Source: Myxococcota bacterium (GTDB lineage Bacteria > Myxococcota_A > UBA9160 > UBA4427). Taken from it: a DNA stretch of 46,710 nucleotides. The notes beneath the pieces were generated by a model. It was not told the DNA's origin. It worked only from the letters and a program-made list of their open reading frames with translations, and made no database searches. This document shows, one piece after another, positions 8,712-16,559 of the stretch. Position numbers and translations under genes: made by a program. Every line of letters begins with the position of its first letter. Position 1 is the stretch's first letter. The stretch covers positions 1 through 46,710 of the forward strand of contig JANQEL010000102.1 in assembly GCA_028278345.1 (NCBI GenBank), read 5' to 3'.

Positions 8712-10304
8712 CTACTCGACGGGCCGTTCGATTCCGAACTTGTGCACCCTCGACGCCAGGGTCGTCGGCTTGATGCCCAGCCGCTCCGCGGCGCCCCCCG
8801 GCCCCGCGATCTTCCACCGCGTCTCGACGAGCACGCGCCGGAGGTTCTCCTTCTCGAACTCGCGGAGCTGCTCATCGGTCAACACGTCGGGAAGTGGCGG
8901 TTCGGTCGCCGCTGCGGTCCCCCGGCCTCGCGGGCGGCGACTCACTTCGAAGCGCAGGGCCCCCCCGCGCCAACTGATGCGCGCGCGCTCGATCGTGTTC
9001 TGCAGCTCGCGCACGTTGCCCGGCCAATCTTGGGCTTCGAGCCACTCGCGGTCCGCCTTCGAAAGCCGCGGGCGCCCCCCCTTCGTCGGCGCCGAACCCG
9101 CATGAATGAAGTGCTCGGCGAGGGGAACGATGTCCTGCCGACGCTCTCGCAGTGGCGGCACGGTGATCGGAAAGACATCCAGCCGATAGAAGAGATCCTC
9201 GCGAAAACGCCCCGCCGCGACTTCCTCTCGCAGGTCGCGGTTGGTCGCGGCCACGACGCGGACGTCGACTCTGCGGGGATGCTCTTCGCCTACGCGCTCG
9301 TAGGTCCCTTCCTGGAGAACGCGAAGCAGCTTGCTCTGGAGTTCGAGGGGGATCTCCCCGATCTCGTCGAGGAAGAGTGTTCCGCCGTCGGCGGCCGCGA
9401 ACTTTCCCGCCCGATCGCGGGTGGCCCCGGTGAACGCTCCGCGGACGTGGCCGAAGAACTCGCTCTCGTAGAGCTCGTTCGGAATCGCTGCGCAGTTGAC
9501 CTGGATCATCGGTCGATCGCTGCGTCGACTCTGCTTGTGGATCTCGCGCGCAACGAGCTCCTTCCCCGTTCCCGACGGACCCTGGATCAACACCGTGGCT
9601 TCGGTTTCGGCCACCAGGGCGATCCGCTCGTGCACCGCACGCATCGCGGGGCTCTCACCCACGATGCCGTGGGGTGCCTTGAACTCGTCGACCTCCTCGC
9701 GCAGGTATTCGTTCTCGATCGCGAGCTGATCGCGCAGACGCTCCACCTCTTCGAAGGCGCGCGACGTCGCGAGCGCGGCGGCCGCGTGATCCGCGATGAT
9801 TCGAAGCCACGCCACCGTGTCGGGGCAGAAGGGCGAACGCGTGAACACGCCCAGCACGCCGAGGAGCTCGTCGCGCCACAACAGTGGCGCGCCGCCGAAG
9901 CCTCGGATGCCCTCTTCGCGACTCCAGTCCGGTCGTGCGATCCAACGATCATCCTGTTCGATGTCTTCGACGCAGAGCGCCCCCACCTCGGCGACGTGGC
10001 CGATCTTGCGTACGCCGATCGGAAAGCGCCGGAAGCTGCCATCGATGCGCGACCAATCGTCGTCGGAGGCCCGGGCGTGTCCAGCGCTGGCGCGCAGATG
10101 AAGGCAGTCGACCGCGCCGGGGCACTCGCTTCGCATCGGGCATGTGTCGCATTGATCGCCCGGCGCCATGATCCAGATCCGCGCAAGGGCGACGTCTTCC
10201 TGGTCGCAGAGCTCGCGAGTGATGTGGGCCAACAACTCGTCGGGCTGACGCGCCTCGGCCAGGCCGAGCAGGAGATCGCGCAGGTGGGGGTAGGAGGCTT
10301 TCAC
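8712..10304 (-). CDS. GAF-domain sigma-54-dependent transcriptional activator
   Basis: This is a 530-residue bacterial enhancer-binding protein starting at GTG 10304. Residues about 1-185 are a GAF-type sensor with a Cys cluster, [16 protein letters not shown] (C-x2-C-x5-C-x5-C). Then comes a short coiled coil ([20 protein letters not shown]) and an AAA+ domain with Walker A GPSGTGKE, the sigma-54-contacting loop GAFTGA, Walker [13 protein letters not shown] and the arginine-finger region [14 protein letters not shown]. The C-terminal Fis-type helix-turn-helix reads [18 protein letters not shown]. The protein should hydrolyse ATP to open a sigma-54 promoter. One such promoter lies just across the divergent gap, in front of the GST operon, with a set of dyads suited to its binding. 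The Cys cluster may bind metal or sense redox or electrophiles (inference). Confidence 0.93.
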   Translation of the reverse strand: MKASYPHLRDLLLGLAEARQPDELLAHITRELCDQEDVALARIWIMAPGDQCDTCPMRSECPGAVDCLHLRASAGHARASDDDWSRIDGSFRRFPIGVRKIGHVAEVGALCVEDIEQDDRWIARPDWSREEGIRGFGGAPLLWRDELLGVLGVFTRSPFCPDTVAWLRIIADHAAAALATSRAFEEVERLRDQLAIENEYLREEVDEFKAPHGIVGESPAMRAVHERIALVAETEATVLIQGPSGTGKELVAREIHKQSRRSDRPMIQVNCAAIPNELYESEFFGHVRGAFTGATRDRAGKFAAADGGTLFLDEIGEIPLELQSKLLRVLQEGTYERVGEEHPRRVDVRVVAATNRDLREEVAAGRFREDLFYRLDVFPITVPPLRERRQDIVPLAEHFIHAGSAPTKGGRPRLSKADREWLEAQDWPGNVRELQNTIERARISWRGGALRFEVSRRPRGRGTAAATEPPLPDVLTDEQLREFEKENLRRVLVETRWKIAGPGGAAERLGIKPTTLASRVHKFGIERPVE

Positions 10305-10317
10305 GACGATCGATTCT

Positions 10318-10368
10318 ACGAAATCTCGTCACTCGAGTGGGATATTTCGTGATTCGACGAATTTTCGT
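10318..10368. promoter_or_regulatory. Putative enhancer (UAS) with four alternating ACGAA/TTCGT pentamers
   Basis: ACGAA occurs at 10318-10322 and 10357-10361, and its complement TTCGT at 10346-10350 and 10364-10368. They form nested dyads: ACGAAAT...ATTTCGT around the perfect decamer CACTCGAGTG (10330-10339), TTCGT-N6-ACGAA, and ACGAA-TT-TTCGT. The block ends about 70 bp upstream of the sigma-54 -24 element and begins 14 bp from the activator's own start. That spacing fits enhancer-binding-protein sites that also allow autoregulation. Binding is inferred. Confidence 0.55.
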
Positions 10369-10437
10369 GCCCTCGTGCTCAAGCGAGATCTTCCGCAACT
10401 TGCTGTCTTTAAAAAGGAAAAGCGACCTCCCACCAAA

Positions 10438-10453
10438 TGGCACGACTCCTGCT
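10438..10453 (+). promoter_or_regulatory. Sigma-54 (-24/-12) promoter of the GST/flavoprotein/cupin operon
   Basis: The sequence TGGCACGACTCCTGCT fits TGGCACG-N4-TTGCW with one mismatch. The invariant GG (10439-10440) and GC (10451-10452) are separated by exactly 10 bases. Transcription would start near 10463, giving about a 50-nt leader before the GST start codon at 10513. The activator gene is divergent and adjacent. Confidence 0.72.
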
Positions 10454-10512
10454 CTCCTGACCCGCAACCCACGCCCGGCACGATGCCGCGCGATTACCAG
10501 GAGACCGAATCC

Positions 10513-11121
10513 ATGATCCGCCTGTACGACTTCCACCTTTCCGGCAACGCACACAAGATCCGCAACCTGCTCTCCCTGCTCGGCGTCGAGCACGAACTCG
10601 TCGACGTCGACCTCGGCGGAGGCGAGCACCGACAGCCGGCGTTCCTCGAGCGCAATCCCTTCGGCCAGGTTCCCGTCCTCGTCGATGGCGAGATCGTCGT
10701 GCGCGATTCGAGCGCGATCCTCGTCTACCTCGCGCGCAAGTTCGGCCGCGGCACCTGGCTGCCCGTCGATGCGGAAGGCGAGGCGCGCGTGCAGGAATGG
10801 CTCGCCACCGCCAGCACGAACGTCGCGGAGGGCCCCGCGCGCGCGTGGATCATCGCGTTGTTCGACGCCCCCGGCGATGCCGATGAAGTTCGCGATCGAG
10901 CACGCGACACCCTGGCCATCTTCGACGCGCATCTGGCCGACCGGGATTTCCTGGCCGCCGATCGGCCGACGATCGCCGACATCGCGAACCACTCCTACAT
11001 CGCGATGGCACCCGCGGTCGGCGTGACCCTCGAGGACTTTCCGAACGTGAGAGCCTGGATCGAACGCCTCGAAAAGCTCCCCGGTTTCGTCGCCGTGCCG
11101 CTGCCTCCCGAGTCCATCTGA
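10513..11121 (+). CDS. Glutathione S-transferase family protein
   Basis: The start is ATG 10513 with AGGAG at 10499-10503; upstream in-frame sequence lies across the sigma-54 promoter and is not coding. The product has 202 residues. The N-terminal thioredoxin-like domain shows IRLYDFHLSGNAHKIRNLL (a Ser in the SGNAHK turn as candidate catalytic residue), then NPFGQVPVLVDG with the cis-Pro and VRDSSAILVYLARKFG, where the D-S pair normally binds the gamma-glutamyl part of glutathione. The C-terminal helical domain carries RPTIADIANHSYI, the usual N-capping Asp motif. It conjugates or reduces electrophiles in the cytoplasm. It is first in a probable sigma-54-driven operon and its stop overlaps the next start by one base (TGATG), so the two are likely translationally coupled. 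Confidence 0.92.
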   Translation: MIRLYDFHLSGNAHKIRNLLSLLGVEHELVDVDLGGGEHRQPAFLERNPFGQVPVLVDGEIVVRDSSAILVYLARKFGRGTWLPVDAEGEARVQEWLATASTNVAEGPARAWIIALFDAPGDADEVRDRARDTLAIFDAHLADRDFLAADRPTIADIANHSYIAMAPAVGVTLEDFPNVRAWIERLEKLPGFVAVPLPPESI

Positions 11122-12797
11122 TGGAAGCGGCACAGCGACACGCAGACACCGGGTCGCCCTTTCACGAAGGGGAGCGGCGCATCCAGTCGGTGCTCGGGGT
11201 GCGGGAAGAGATCGAACCGTGGGCGCGCCGCGTCGTACGTCCCTTCCTGCTCGGCGAGCACATCGAGTTCTATCGACAGCTGCCCTTCCTGGTGGCGGCC
11301 GCACGCGATGCGCGCGACCGCCCCTGGGCGACGGTGCTCGCCGGGTCGCCGGGTTTCATTTCGATCCCGGACGATCGGCGGCTCGACATCGACACATCTC
11401 CGCGCTCCGGCGATGCACTCTCGGGTGAGTTGAAACCGGGTGCGGATGTCGGCTTGCTCGGGATCGAGCTTCACACGCGCCGTCGCAACCGGGTGAACGG
11501 CTTCGTGCTGCTCTCGACACCGAGCACACTCTCGGTCGAAGTCGATCAGAGCTTCGGCAACTGTCCACAGCACATCCGCGTGCGCCGGTGGCGAACTGCG
11601 ACACCCGAGACCACCTCCGTCACCCCCCGGCGCAGTGATTCGCTCTCGAAGGACCACCGCGACTGGATCACATCGGCCGACACTTTCTTCATCGCGTCGG
11701 GACATCCGGGAGATGGCCCGTCGAGGCGATCCGAGGGGAGAAGCGTCGGAATGGATGCATCCCACCGTGGAGGTCCGCCGGGTTTCGTCGAGGTGGTCTC
11801 GGAGCGCGAACTCGTCTTTCCCGACTACGCCGGCAACAATCACTTCAACACCCTCGGCAATCTCCTGCTCGACCCGCGTGCCGGCCTGCTCTTCGTCGAT
11901 TTCGAGAAGGGGAGCCTGCTGCAACTGACCGGGGAAACCCGCGTCGACTGGAATCCACCCGATCCCGTTCGATATCCGGGTGCGCAACGCCTGGTGCACT
12001 TCACGATCCGGGAAGTGGTCGAGCAACGTGGGGTGTTGCCACTTCGCTGGAGCGCGAATGAGGAGGACGAGCAGGTGCTTCACCTGGTCGACCGCGTGGA
12101 AGATAGCCTCGATGCCGTTTCGTTCTACTTCGAGCGTGAAGATGGAAGGGCCGTCTCGGCCTGGAAACCCGGGCAGCATCTTCCGATCGAACTCGAGCCC
12201 GGCCATGCGACCGCAAGGGTTCGAAGGACGTATTCGCTTTCGAATGCGCCCGGGTCGCCTCGTTACCGCATCACGGTGAAGCGCGAAGAGCGCGGGCTCG
12301 TATCCCGCTACCTCCACGACGCCTTCACAGTGGGGGCGAGCCTGCGAGCCGAGGCGCCGAGCGGCGCGTTCTCCCTCGACCTCGAGGCGACGCCGACCAC
12401 GCGTCCGATTCTCCTCGTTGGAGCCGGGATCGGCATCACACCGCTCGCTTCGATGCTTCACGCCATTCGAAACGAACGTCCCGAGCAGCCCGTCACGCTG
12501 GTGCACGGCGTGCGGGACGCTCGACACCATCCGCTCGCTGACGAGCTGCATGGCACCCTGAGCGCGATGCCGAATGCGAAGCACCACATTCGCTACAGCC
12601 GGCCGGGGGAAGGCGACCTCGAAGCGGGCCGCTGCCACAGTACGGGACGTGTCGATCTCGCGTTGCTCGACTCGATCACACGGCTCGACGAATGCGAGAT
12701 CTTCCTGTGTGGTCCCGCCGGGTTCATGGCGCAGCTCGAGGGCGACCTCCTCGAGCGCGGGATCGATCCGGGTGCGATCCACTTCGAATCGTTCTAG
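11121..12797 (+). CDS. PPOX-type flavin-binding domain fused to ferredoxin-NADP+ reductase (FNR)-like oxidoreductase
   Basis: The product has 558 residues. Residues about 1-310 resemble the pyridoxamine-phosphate-oxidase-like split barrel found in such fusions (RPWATVLAGSPGFI; the repeated half with SADTFFIASGHPGDG, GFVEVVSERELVFPDYAGNNHFNTLGNLL and AGLLFVDFEKGSLLQLTG; 11311-11935). Residues about 330-558 are an FNR module with FAD motif RRTYSLSNAPGSPRY, NAD(P)-ribose motif GAGIGITPLASML and the C-terminal CGPAGFM. No 2Fe-2S plant-type ferredoxin domain follows, unlike many relatives. The enzyme probably passes NAD(P)H electrons through FAD to a second flavin or to a small-molecule acceptor. 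It is coupled to the GST by a one-base overlap, which fits a role in electrophile or oxidant handling. The exact substrate is unknown. Confidence 0.85.
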   Translation: MEAAQRHADTGSPFHEGERRIQSVLGVREEIEPWARRVVRPFLLGEHIEFYRQLPFLVAAARDARDRPWATVLAGSPGFISIPDDRRLDIDTSPRSGDALSGELKPGADVGLLGIELHTRRRNRVNGFVLLSTPSTLSVEVDQSFGNCPQHIRVRRWRTATPETTSVTPRRSDSLSKDHRDWITSADTFFIASGHPGDGPSRRSEGRSVGMDASHRGGPPGFVEVVSERELVFPDYAGNNHFNTLGNLLLDPRAGLLFVDFEKGSLLQLTGETRVDWNPPDPVRYPGAQRLVHFTIREVVEQRGVLPLRWSANEEDEQVLHLVDRVEDSLDAVSFYFEREDGRAVSAWKPGQHLPIELEPGHATARVRRTYSLSNAPGSPRYRITVKREERGLVSRYLHDAFTVGASLRAEAPSGAFSLDLEATPTTRPILLVGAGIGITPLASMLHAIRNERPEQPVTLVHGVRDARHHPLADELHGTLSAMPNAKHHIRYSRPGEGDLEAGRCHSTGRVDLALLDSITRLDECEIFLCGPAGFMAQLEGDLLERGIDPGAIHFESF

Positions 12798-12886
12798 GAA
12801 GGATTCTGTGGGGAATGGCTGCCGAAGGCGCCCTTGCGTACCCGAGCGTCGGGTTGCCACCCTGGATTCGACGGGAAGGAAACGGA

Positions 12887-13582
12887 ATGACGAGCCAGAG
12901 CGATGCGCCGCTGAACGGGGATCTATCGATCCCGATCGTTCTCGAGAGCGAATCGATGGAGTGGACGAGCAGTCCCGGCTCCGGGGTGGTGCGCAAGCGT
13001 CTCCATCGGGTCGGACCGGCCGAGTCCGGGCAGGTGACGTCGATCGTGCGGTACGAGCCAGGGGCTTCCTTTCCCGCGCACGACCATCCCGAGGGTGAAG
13101 AGATCCTCGTGCTCGAAGGCGTGTTCTCGGATGAGCACGGCGATTGGCCTGCTGGCACCTATCTGCTGAACCCCGAAGGCTTCCGCCATGCGCCGTTCTC
13201 CCGCGACGGATGCCTCCTCTTCGTGAAGCTGCGACAAGCTGCGGAACCCGAGCGAATCCACGTCGCGGTCCAGACGGAGTCACTCGCCTGGCAAGCCACC
13301 GCGGAACCGGGAATCGAAATCAAGGCGCTCTACGTCCAGCCCGACGTCGAAGAGACGACGAGGCTCGAGCGCTGGGAGCCGAACTGCGGCCCCGTGCATC
13401 GCGAGTTCGCGATGGGGGCCGAACTCTTCGTTCTCGACGGCGTGTTCTCGGACTCGCGAGGCGACCATGGTCGTGGAACGTGGCTCAGATATCCCACCGG
13501 CTCTTCCGTTCGCGCCGAGACACCATCCGGCTGCACGCTGTACGTGAAGAACGGGGGCGTGGCGATACTGCGCAGCGCTTGA
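12887..13582 (+). CDS. Double-cupin (ChrR-like cupin) protein
   Basis: The start is ATG 12887, preceded by GGAAGGAAA; a longer reading would begin inside the previous gene. The 231 residues hold two cupin copies. The first (about residues 40-110) has PGASFPAHDHPEGEEILVLE followed by NPEGFRHAP, giving the usual metal-binding His/His/Glu/His set. The second (about 150-230) has CGPVHREFAMGAELFVLDG and lacks the second His of the first motif, so it may not bind metal. ChrR-type cupins often act as sensory or enzymatic domains for oxidative stress; no ZAS anti-sigma domain is present here. The 89-bp gap to the flavoprotein gene is compatible with the same transcript. The exact activity is unknown. 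Confidence 0.82.
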   Translation: MTSQSDAPLNGDLSIPIVLESESMEWTSSPGSGVVRKRLHRVGPAESGQVTSIVRYEPGASFPAHDHPEGEEILVLEGVFSDEHGDWPAGTYLLNPEGFRHAPFSRDGCLLFVKLRQAAEPERIHVAVQTESLAWQATAEPGIEIKALYVQPDVEETTRLERWEPNCGPVHREFAMGAELFVLDGVFSDSRGDHGRGTWLRYPTGSSVRAETPSGCTLYVKNGGVAILRSA

Positions 13583-13610
13583 GCGGCCGACCCACGAAGC
13601 GCATCGACCG

Positions 13611-14582
13611 TCAGCGATCGAACAGCGCCCGCCTCGCGTCGCTCAGGAACTCGTCGAGTTCGAGGCTGTTGAGGCGTAGCGAGATGAAGAGCCCGCGGTC
13701 GGTTTCCGGCACGTCCCAGAGATCGCCGACCGGACCCGCGTAGATGAAGCCCGTCTCGATACTCACGATGCTGATGGGCCGCACGAAGACGCCGGCCGAA
13801 AACGCCATGACGGGTTCGCGCCGAAAGCCCACGATGCCCGCGTCGAGCAGGAACCCCATGTCGGGGATCCAGTGGTTGTGCCAACGGCTGTCGCGTTCGT
13901 AGTCGCCTCGGTAGCGCTTGTACGCGAGCGGGGTGAAACGCGCACCCACCAGGGTGATGCCGAAGTCGATGGTCTCGAGGGCGCCGTCACCCGCCTTGAT
14001 GGTCGGGATGTAGCGGGCGTCGACTTCGATGTCGGCGGGGGTGATGAACTCCCAGGGCGACCAGCGCGACTGGTGGAAGTTCTGGTACTGCCAACCGCGC
14101 TTGTCGGGATCGAAGACCTCGCGGTCGAGGGTCGTCTTCGAACAGAACCGCGGCGGCTTGCCCACCACTTCCATGAAGGTGAGATCGCGGGCGCGCTTGA
14201 GCTTCGCGCCACAGAAGAGCCCGCCGTCGATCTTGGCGTCGCGAAATTCGGCGTCGCCGAGCCGGGCGTTGCGGAAGTCGACATCGATCAGCGTCGCCCC
14301 GCGAAAGCTCGCCCCCGTGAGGTTCGCGCTCTGGAAATCGGTCCCGCGCAGCACCTGGCCGCTGAAATCCGAGCCCTCGAGGTGGCGACAGCGGTTGTCG
14401 TGCACGACGTCTTCGCGCAGGCCGTGTTCGCGGGGAACGATCGGATTGGCCTCGCGCTCAGCCGCGGAGCATGGCGGCGGATCGAGGCGTGCCGCCGCGG
14501 GCGCCGCGAACGAACCGACGACTGCGCCAAGAGCGATCAGGAGCCACAAGGGTCGAGCCGCGAGCGCGAGCCGTTTCGCCAT
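13611..14582 (-). CDS. Exported pentapeptide-repeat protein with C-terminal beta-rich domain
   Basis: The ATG at 14582 is chosen over an in-frame TTG at 14618 because it gives a standard signal peptide (MAKRLALAARPLWLLIALGA ... APAAA). The product has 323 residues. Residues about 65-130 hold seven to eight pentapeptide repeats of A(D/N)LXX type (LEGSDFSGQVLRGTDFQSAN, LTGASFRGATLIDVDFRNAR, LGDAEFRDAKIDGGLF), which fold as a square beta-helix. The remaining 190 residues contain amphipathic strands (DFGITLVGARFTPLAYKRY; MAFSAGVFVRPISIVSIETG; GLFISLRLNSLELDEFL) like a small barrel or outer-membrane-associated domain. The position in the envelope is inferred from the signal peptide. It is convergent with the cupin gene (28-bp gap), and its start lies 48 bp from the stop of the hydrolase gene in the same direction. 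Function unknown. Confidence 0.75.
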   Translation of the reverse strand: MAKRLALAARPLWLLIALGAVVGSFAAPAAARLDPPPCSAAEREANPIVPREHGLREDVVHDNRCRHLEGSDFSGQVLRGTDFQSANLTGASFRGATLIDVDFRNARLGDAEFRDAKIDGGLFCGAKLKRARDLTFMEVVGKPPRFCSKTTLDREVFDPDKRGWQYQNFHQSRWSPWEFITPADIEVDARYIPTIKAGDGALETIDFGITLVGARFTPLAYKRYRGDYERDSRWHNHWIPDMGFLLDAGIVGFRREPVMAFSAGVFVRPISIVSIETGFIYAGPVGDLWDVPETDRGLFISLRLNSLELDEFLSDARRALFDR

Positions 14583-14630
14583 GCGCTGCAGACTCCGCGA
14601 ATCGCCCGCCGAATGCAACCCACACCGGGT

Positions 14631-15563
14631 TTACGATCGACTCTTCACATCCGCGTCGCCGCGGATGAATACCTCGATCACCTCGGCGAGTCGTTCCGGG
14701 GCTTCGACATGAACGTCGTGACCGATGCCTTCGAACGGAACCCAGCGCGAATCGCCGATGCGCTCGCCGAGTCGGCGCCCGGCTTCGAGCGAGATCGAAG
14801 CATCCTCCGTGCCGTGCACCTGGAGAACCGGCTGCCGGATCTCCTCGTACGTGCCGGTGACGAGGCGCAGACCATCGATCGTGTACTGGCGCCGAAGGAA
14901 GGTCAGGAGAGCGGCGCGGGTCCCGCGAATCGAATAGGCGGCGGCCAGGCGTCGCTCGTGCTCGGGCGAGAAGATGTCGCTGAAGATCTCGGTTCGGGCG
15001 AGGTGGATTTCACCGAGCCCCGGAATGATCGGAATCGCCTGCACCGGATCCATCGCCATCCCGTGACCGATGAAGACCGCTCGATCGACGCGCTCGGGAT
15101 GATCGGCGGTGAGGATCGCTGCAACACAACCGCCTGCCGAATGCCCGACGACGACCACCTCTTCGATCTCGAGTGCGTCGAGCACATCGACGGCCTGCTC
15201 GGCCCAGAGCGCAATGCCGTAGCGTCCGCGGTGAGCGCGATCGCTCGCGCCGTGCCCGTAGTAGTCGATCGCAACCACCCGATACCGCTGGGCCATGCGC
15301 TCAGCGAACCCCTCCTGCCAGTCCGCGACGCTGCGCCCGGTTCCGTGTAGCAGTAGGATCGTCTGCGATCCCTCGCCGACGTCCAGGATGTGCACACGGC
15401 CCGAGCGCGTTTCGATGAAGCGGGTCTCCGGATCGGTCGGCGCCTGTGCGCGGGCCACCGTCTCGAACTGCCGACTCATGAACGTGCCGGACTCGCCGAG
15501 GGCCACCATCAGCAGGACGAGGCCAATCGAGATGACGAGCAATCTCTTCGTGTTCGTCTTCAT
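14631..15563 (-). CDS. Membrane-anchored alpha/beta hydrolase
   Basis: The ATG at 15563 has GGAGG 6 bp upstream; an upstream in-frame TTG would place the start within the promoter/operator region. The product has 310 residues: an N-terminal membrane anchor (LLVISIGLVLLMVAL), then a standard alpha/beta hydrolase. The oxyanion motif is LLLHGTGRS, the nucleophile elbow GHSAGG, the acid lies in VHGTEDASIS and the His in GIGHDVHVEAPE. The active domain probably faces the periplasm. It is divergent from a TetR regulator with paired operators over its promoter, so it is the likely regulated target; the inducer may be the hydrolase's substrate. Ester, lactone or epoxide substrates are all possible. 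Confidence 0.88.
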   Translation of the reverse strand: MKTNTKRLLVISIGLVLLMVALGESGTFMSRQFETVARAQAPTDPETRFIETRSGRVHILDVGEGSQTILLLHGTGRSVADWQEGFAERMAQRYRVVAIDYYGHGASDRAHRGRYGIALWAEQAVDVLDALEIEEVVVVGHSAGGCVAAILTADHPERVDRAVFIGHGMAMDPVQAIPIIPGLGEIHLARTEIFSDIFSPEHERRLAAAYSIRGTRAALLTFLRRQYTIDGLRLVTGTYEEIRQPVLQVHGTEDASISLEAGRRLGERIGDSRWVPFEGIGHDVHVEAPERLAEVIEVFIRGDADVKSRS

Positions 15564-15602
15564 CACATACCTCCGGGCCGTCGCGAGACGGTTGGGGATC
15601 AG

Positions 15603-15622
15603 ATGCAAGTCAATGCTTACAT
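15603..15622. promoter_or_regulatory. Putative TetR operator 1 (hydrolase side)
   Basis: The site is ATGCAAG-N6-CTTACAT, an inverted repeat of 7-bp arms with one mismatch. It covers the -10 element (TAAGCA on the minus strand, 15619-15614) of the hydrolase promoter. The architecture AAG-N6-CTT is the same as in operator 2, with centres 45 bp apart. Confidence 0.6.
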
Positions 15623-15651
15623 TTGACATCGGGCCCTGTCAACGCAAAAAT
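15623..15651. promoter_or_regulatory. Back-to-back sigma-70 promoters for the hydrolase (-) and tetR (+)
   Basis: Two perfect TTGACA -35 boxes lie head to head: plus strand 15623-15628 and minus strand 15642-15637. The plus promoter has a 17-bp spacer to AAAAAT (15646-15651), 4/6 to TATAAT. The minus promoter has a 17-bp spacer to TAAGCA (15619-15614). Each -10 overlaps one of the two flanking operators, so binding would block both directions. Confidence 0.6.
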
Positions 15652-15667
15652 AAGCTTTTACTTATTT
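15648..15667. promoter_or_regulatory. Putative TetR operator 2 (tetR side)
   Basis: The site is a perfect inverted repeat AAATAAG-N6-CTTATTT in an AT-rich island within GC-rich DNA. It overlaps the tetR -10 element and ends 10 bp before the tetR start codon, so autorepression is likely. Confidence 0.7.
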
Positions 15668-15677
15668 CGAGGAGACC

Positions 15678-16295
15678 ATGTCGACCCACCAGCCCCTCGA
15701 GCCTCGTAGACGCCCGGCGGGGGCGCGGGCGCGGAAGACCGTCGACCGCATCCTGACCGCCACGGCCTCGCTGCTCGACGAGGTCGGCTTCGACGACCTC
15801 AACACCAACGCGATCGCCGAGCGGGCCGAGGTCAACGTGGCCTCGCTCTATCAGTACTTTCCGAACAAATACGCGGTGTTGATGGCCCTGGCGGATCGCA
15901 TGCGCGACGAGCAGCTCGAGATGATCGCGACCGAGATGCAGCCCGGTGGGGTGTGGCGCGAACGGCTCCGGGGCCTGCTCGACGCCTACTTGAGGATGTT
16001 CGTTTCGCGCCCGGGCTTCGCCGAGCTGGCCGTCGTGATGTCGAGCTCACCCGCCCTGCGCGAGGTCGACGCCGCGAGCCTCGCCGCCGAGACCCGGCTG
16101 ATCGCCGACGGCCTGGTCGCCTACGGCGTCGAGGGCTCGCGAGGGGAGCGCGAGGCGATCGCCAGGGTCATGTTGGAGGCGTCGCGCGGCGTATTGCCAC
16201 TGGCGCGACGCGCGGGGCCGACCCAGCGCAAGCGATTGATGCGCGAACTTACCCGCATGCTCGAGGGCTACCTGGCCGGCTACATCGAGGGCTGA
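15678..16295 (+). CDS. TetR/AcrR family transcriptional regulator
   Basis: The product has 205 residues, starting at ATG 15678 with AGGAG just upstream. The N-terminal helix-turn-helix reads RILTATASLLDEVGFDDLNTNAIAERAEVNVASLYQYFPNKYAV (15748-15879), the standard TetR signature, after a basic, disordered tail. The C-terminal ligand and dimer domain has no recognisable specificity. Because the gene is divergent from the alpha/beta hydrolase and the gap holds two similar 20-bp dyads over both promoters, it is probably an autorepressor and a repressor of the hydrolase. Release by a hydrolase substrate is inferred. Confidence 0.93.
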   Translation: MSTHQPLEPRRRPAGARARKTVDRILTATASLLDEVGFDDLNTNAIAERAEVNVASLYQYFPNKYAVLMALADRMRDEQLEMIATEMQPGGVWRERLRGLLDAYLRMFVSRPGFAELAVVMSSSPALREVDAASLAAETRLIADGLVAYGVEGSRGEREAIARVMLEASRGVLPLARRAGPTQRKRLMRELTRMLEGYLAGYIEG

Positions 16296-16493
16296 GTGCG
16301 GCTGCGGCAGACGAGGTGGGGTCCGAATCCACCATCTCGGGAGCTCGAACGCGTACGATGGCCTTGCGTCGGGTGCGACCTCGCACGGCGCTTCCTCAGC
16401 GCAACGCAACTCCCCACCCAAGCGCGCACCTATGCACGCGAAACCCGGCTGAGGGGTTTTGCCTCGACGGGCCGTTTAAGACCTAAACTCTGA

Positions 16494-16526
16494 CTTTTCA
16501 CAGCCGACATGAGATGACGTGAAAAG
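16494..16526. repeat. Inverted repeat CTTTTCAC-N17-GTGAAAAG upstream of the carrier-protein operon
   Basis: Two perfect 8-bp arms (16494-16501 and 16519-16526) are separated by 17 bp. As DNA this could be a regulator site with widely spaced halves; as RNA it could be a leader hairpin. It lies 134 bp before the carrier-protein start. Confidence 0.5.
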
Positions 16527-16540
16527 AACAGAGCGAAGGG

Positions 16541-16559
16541 CCCGGAACTGCGGGTTTTT
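16541..16559 (+). terminator. Small terminator-like hairpin in the leader of the carrier-protein operon
   Basis: CCCG-GAACTG-CGGG followed directly by TTTTT. The stem is only 4 bp (5 with a wobble), so strength is doubtful. Its place about 100 nt upstream of the first gene allows either end-of-tetR termination or attenuation. Confidence 0.35.

Noticed and set aside
10995..13283. 762-residue minus-strand open frame
   Set aside because: It lies antisense to the GST, PPOX-FNR and cupin genes, which all show clear family motifs. Its composition (Arg/Gly/His-rich, no motifs) is that of a GC-rich shadow frame.
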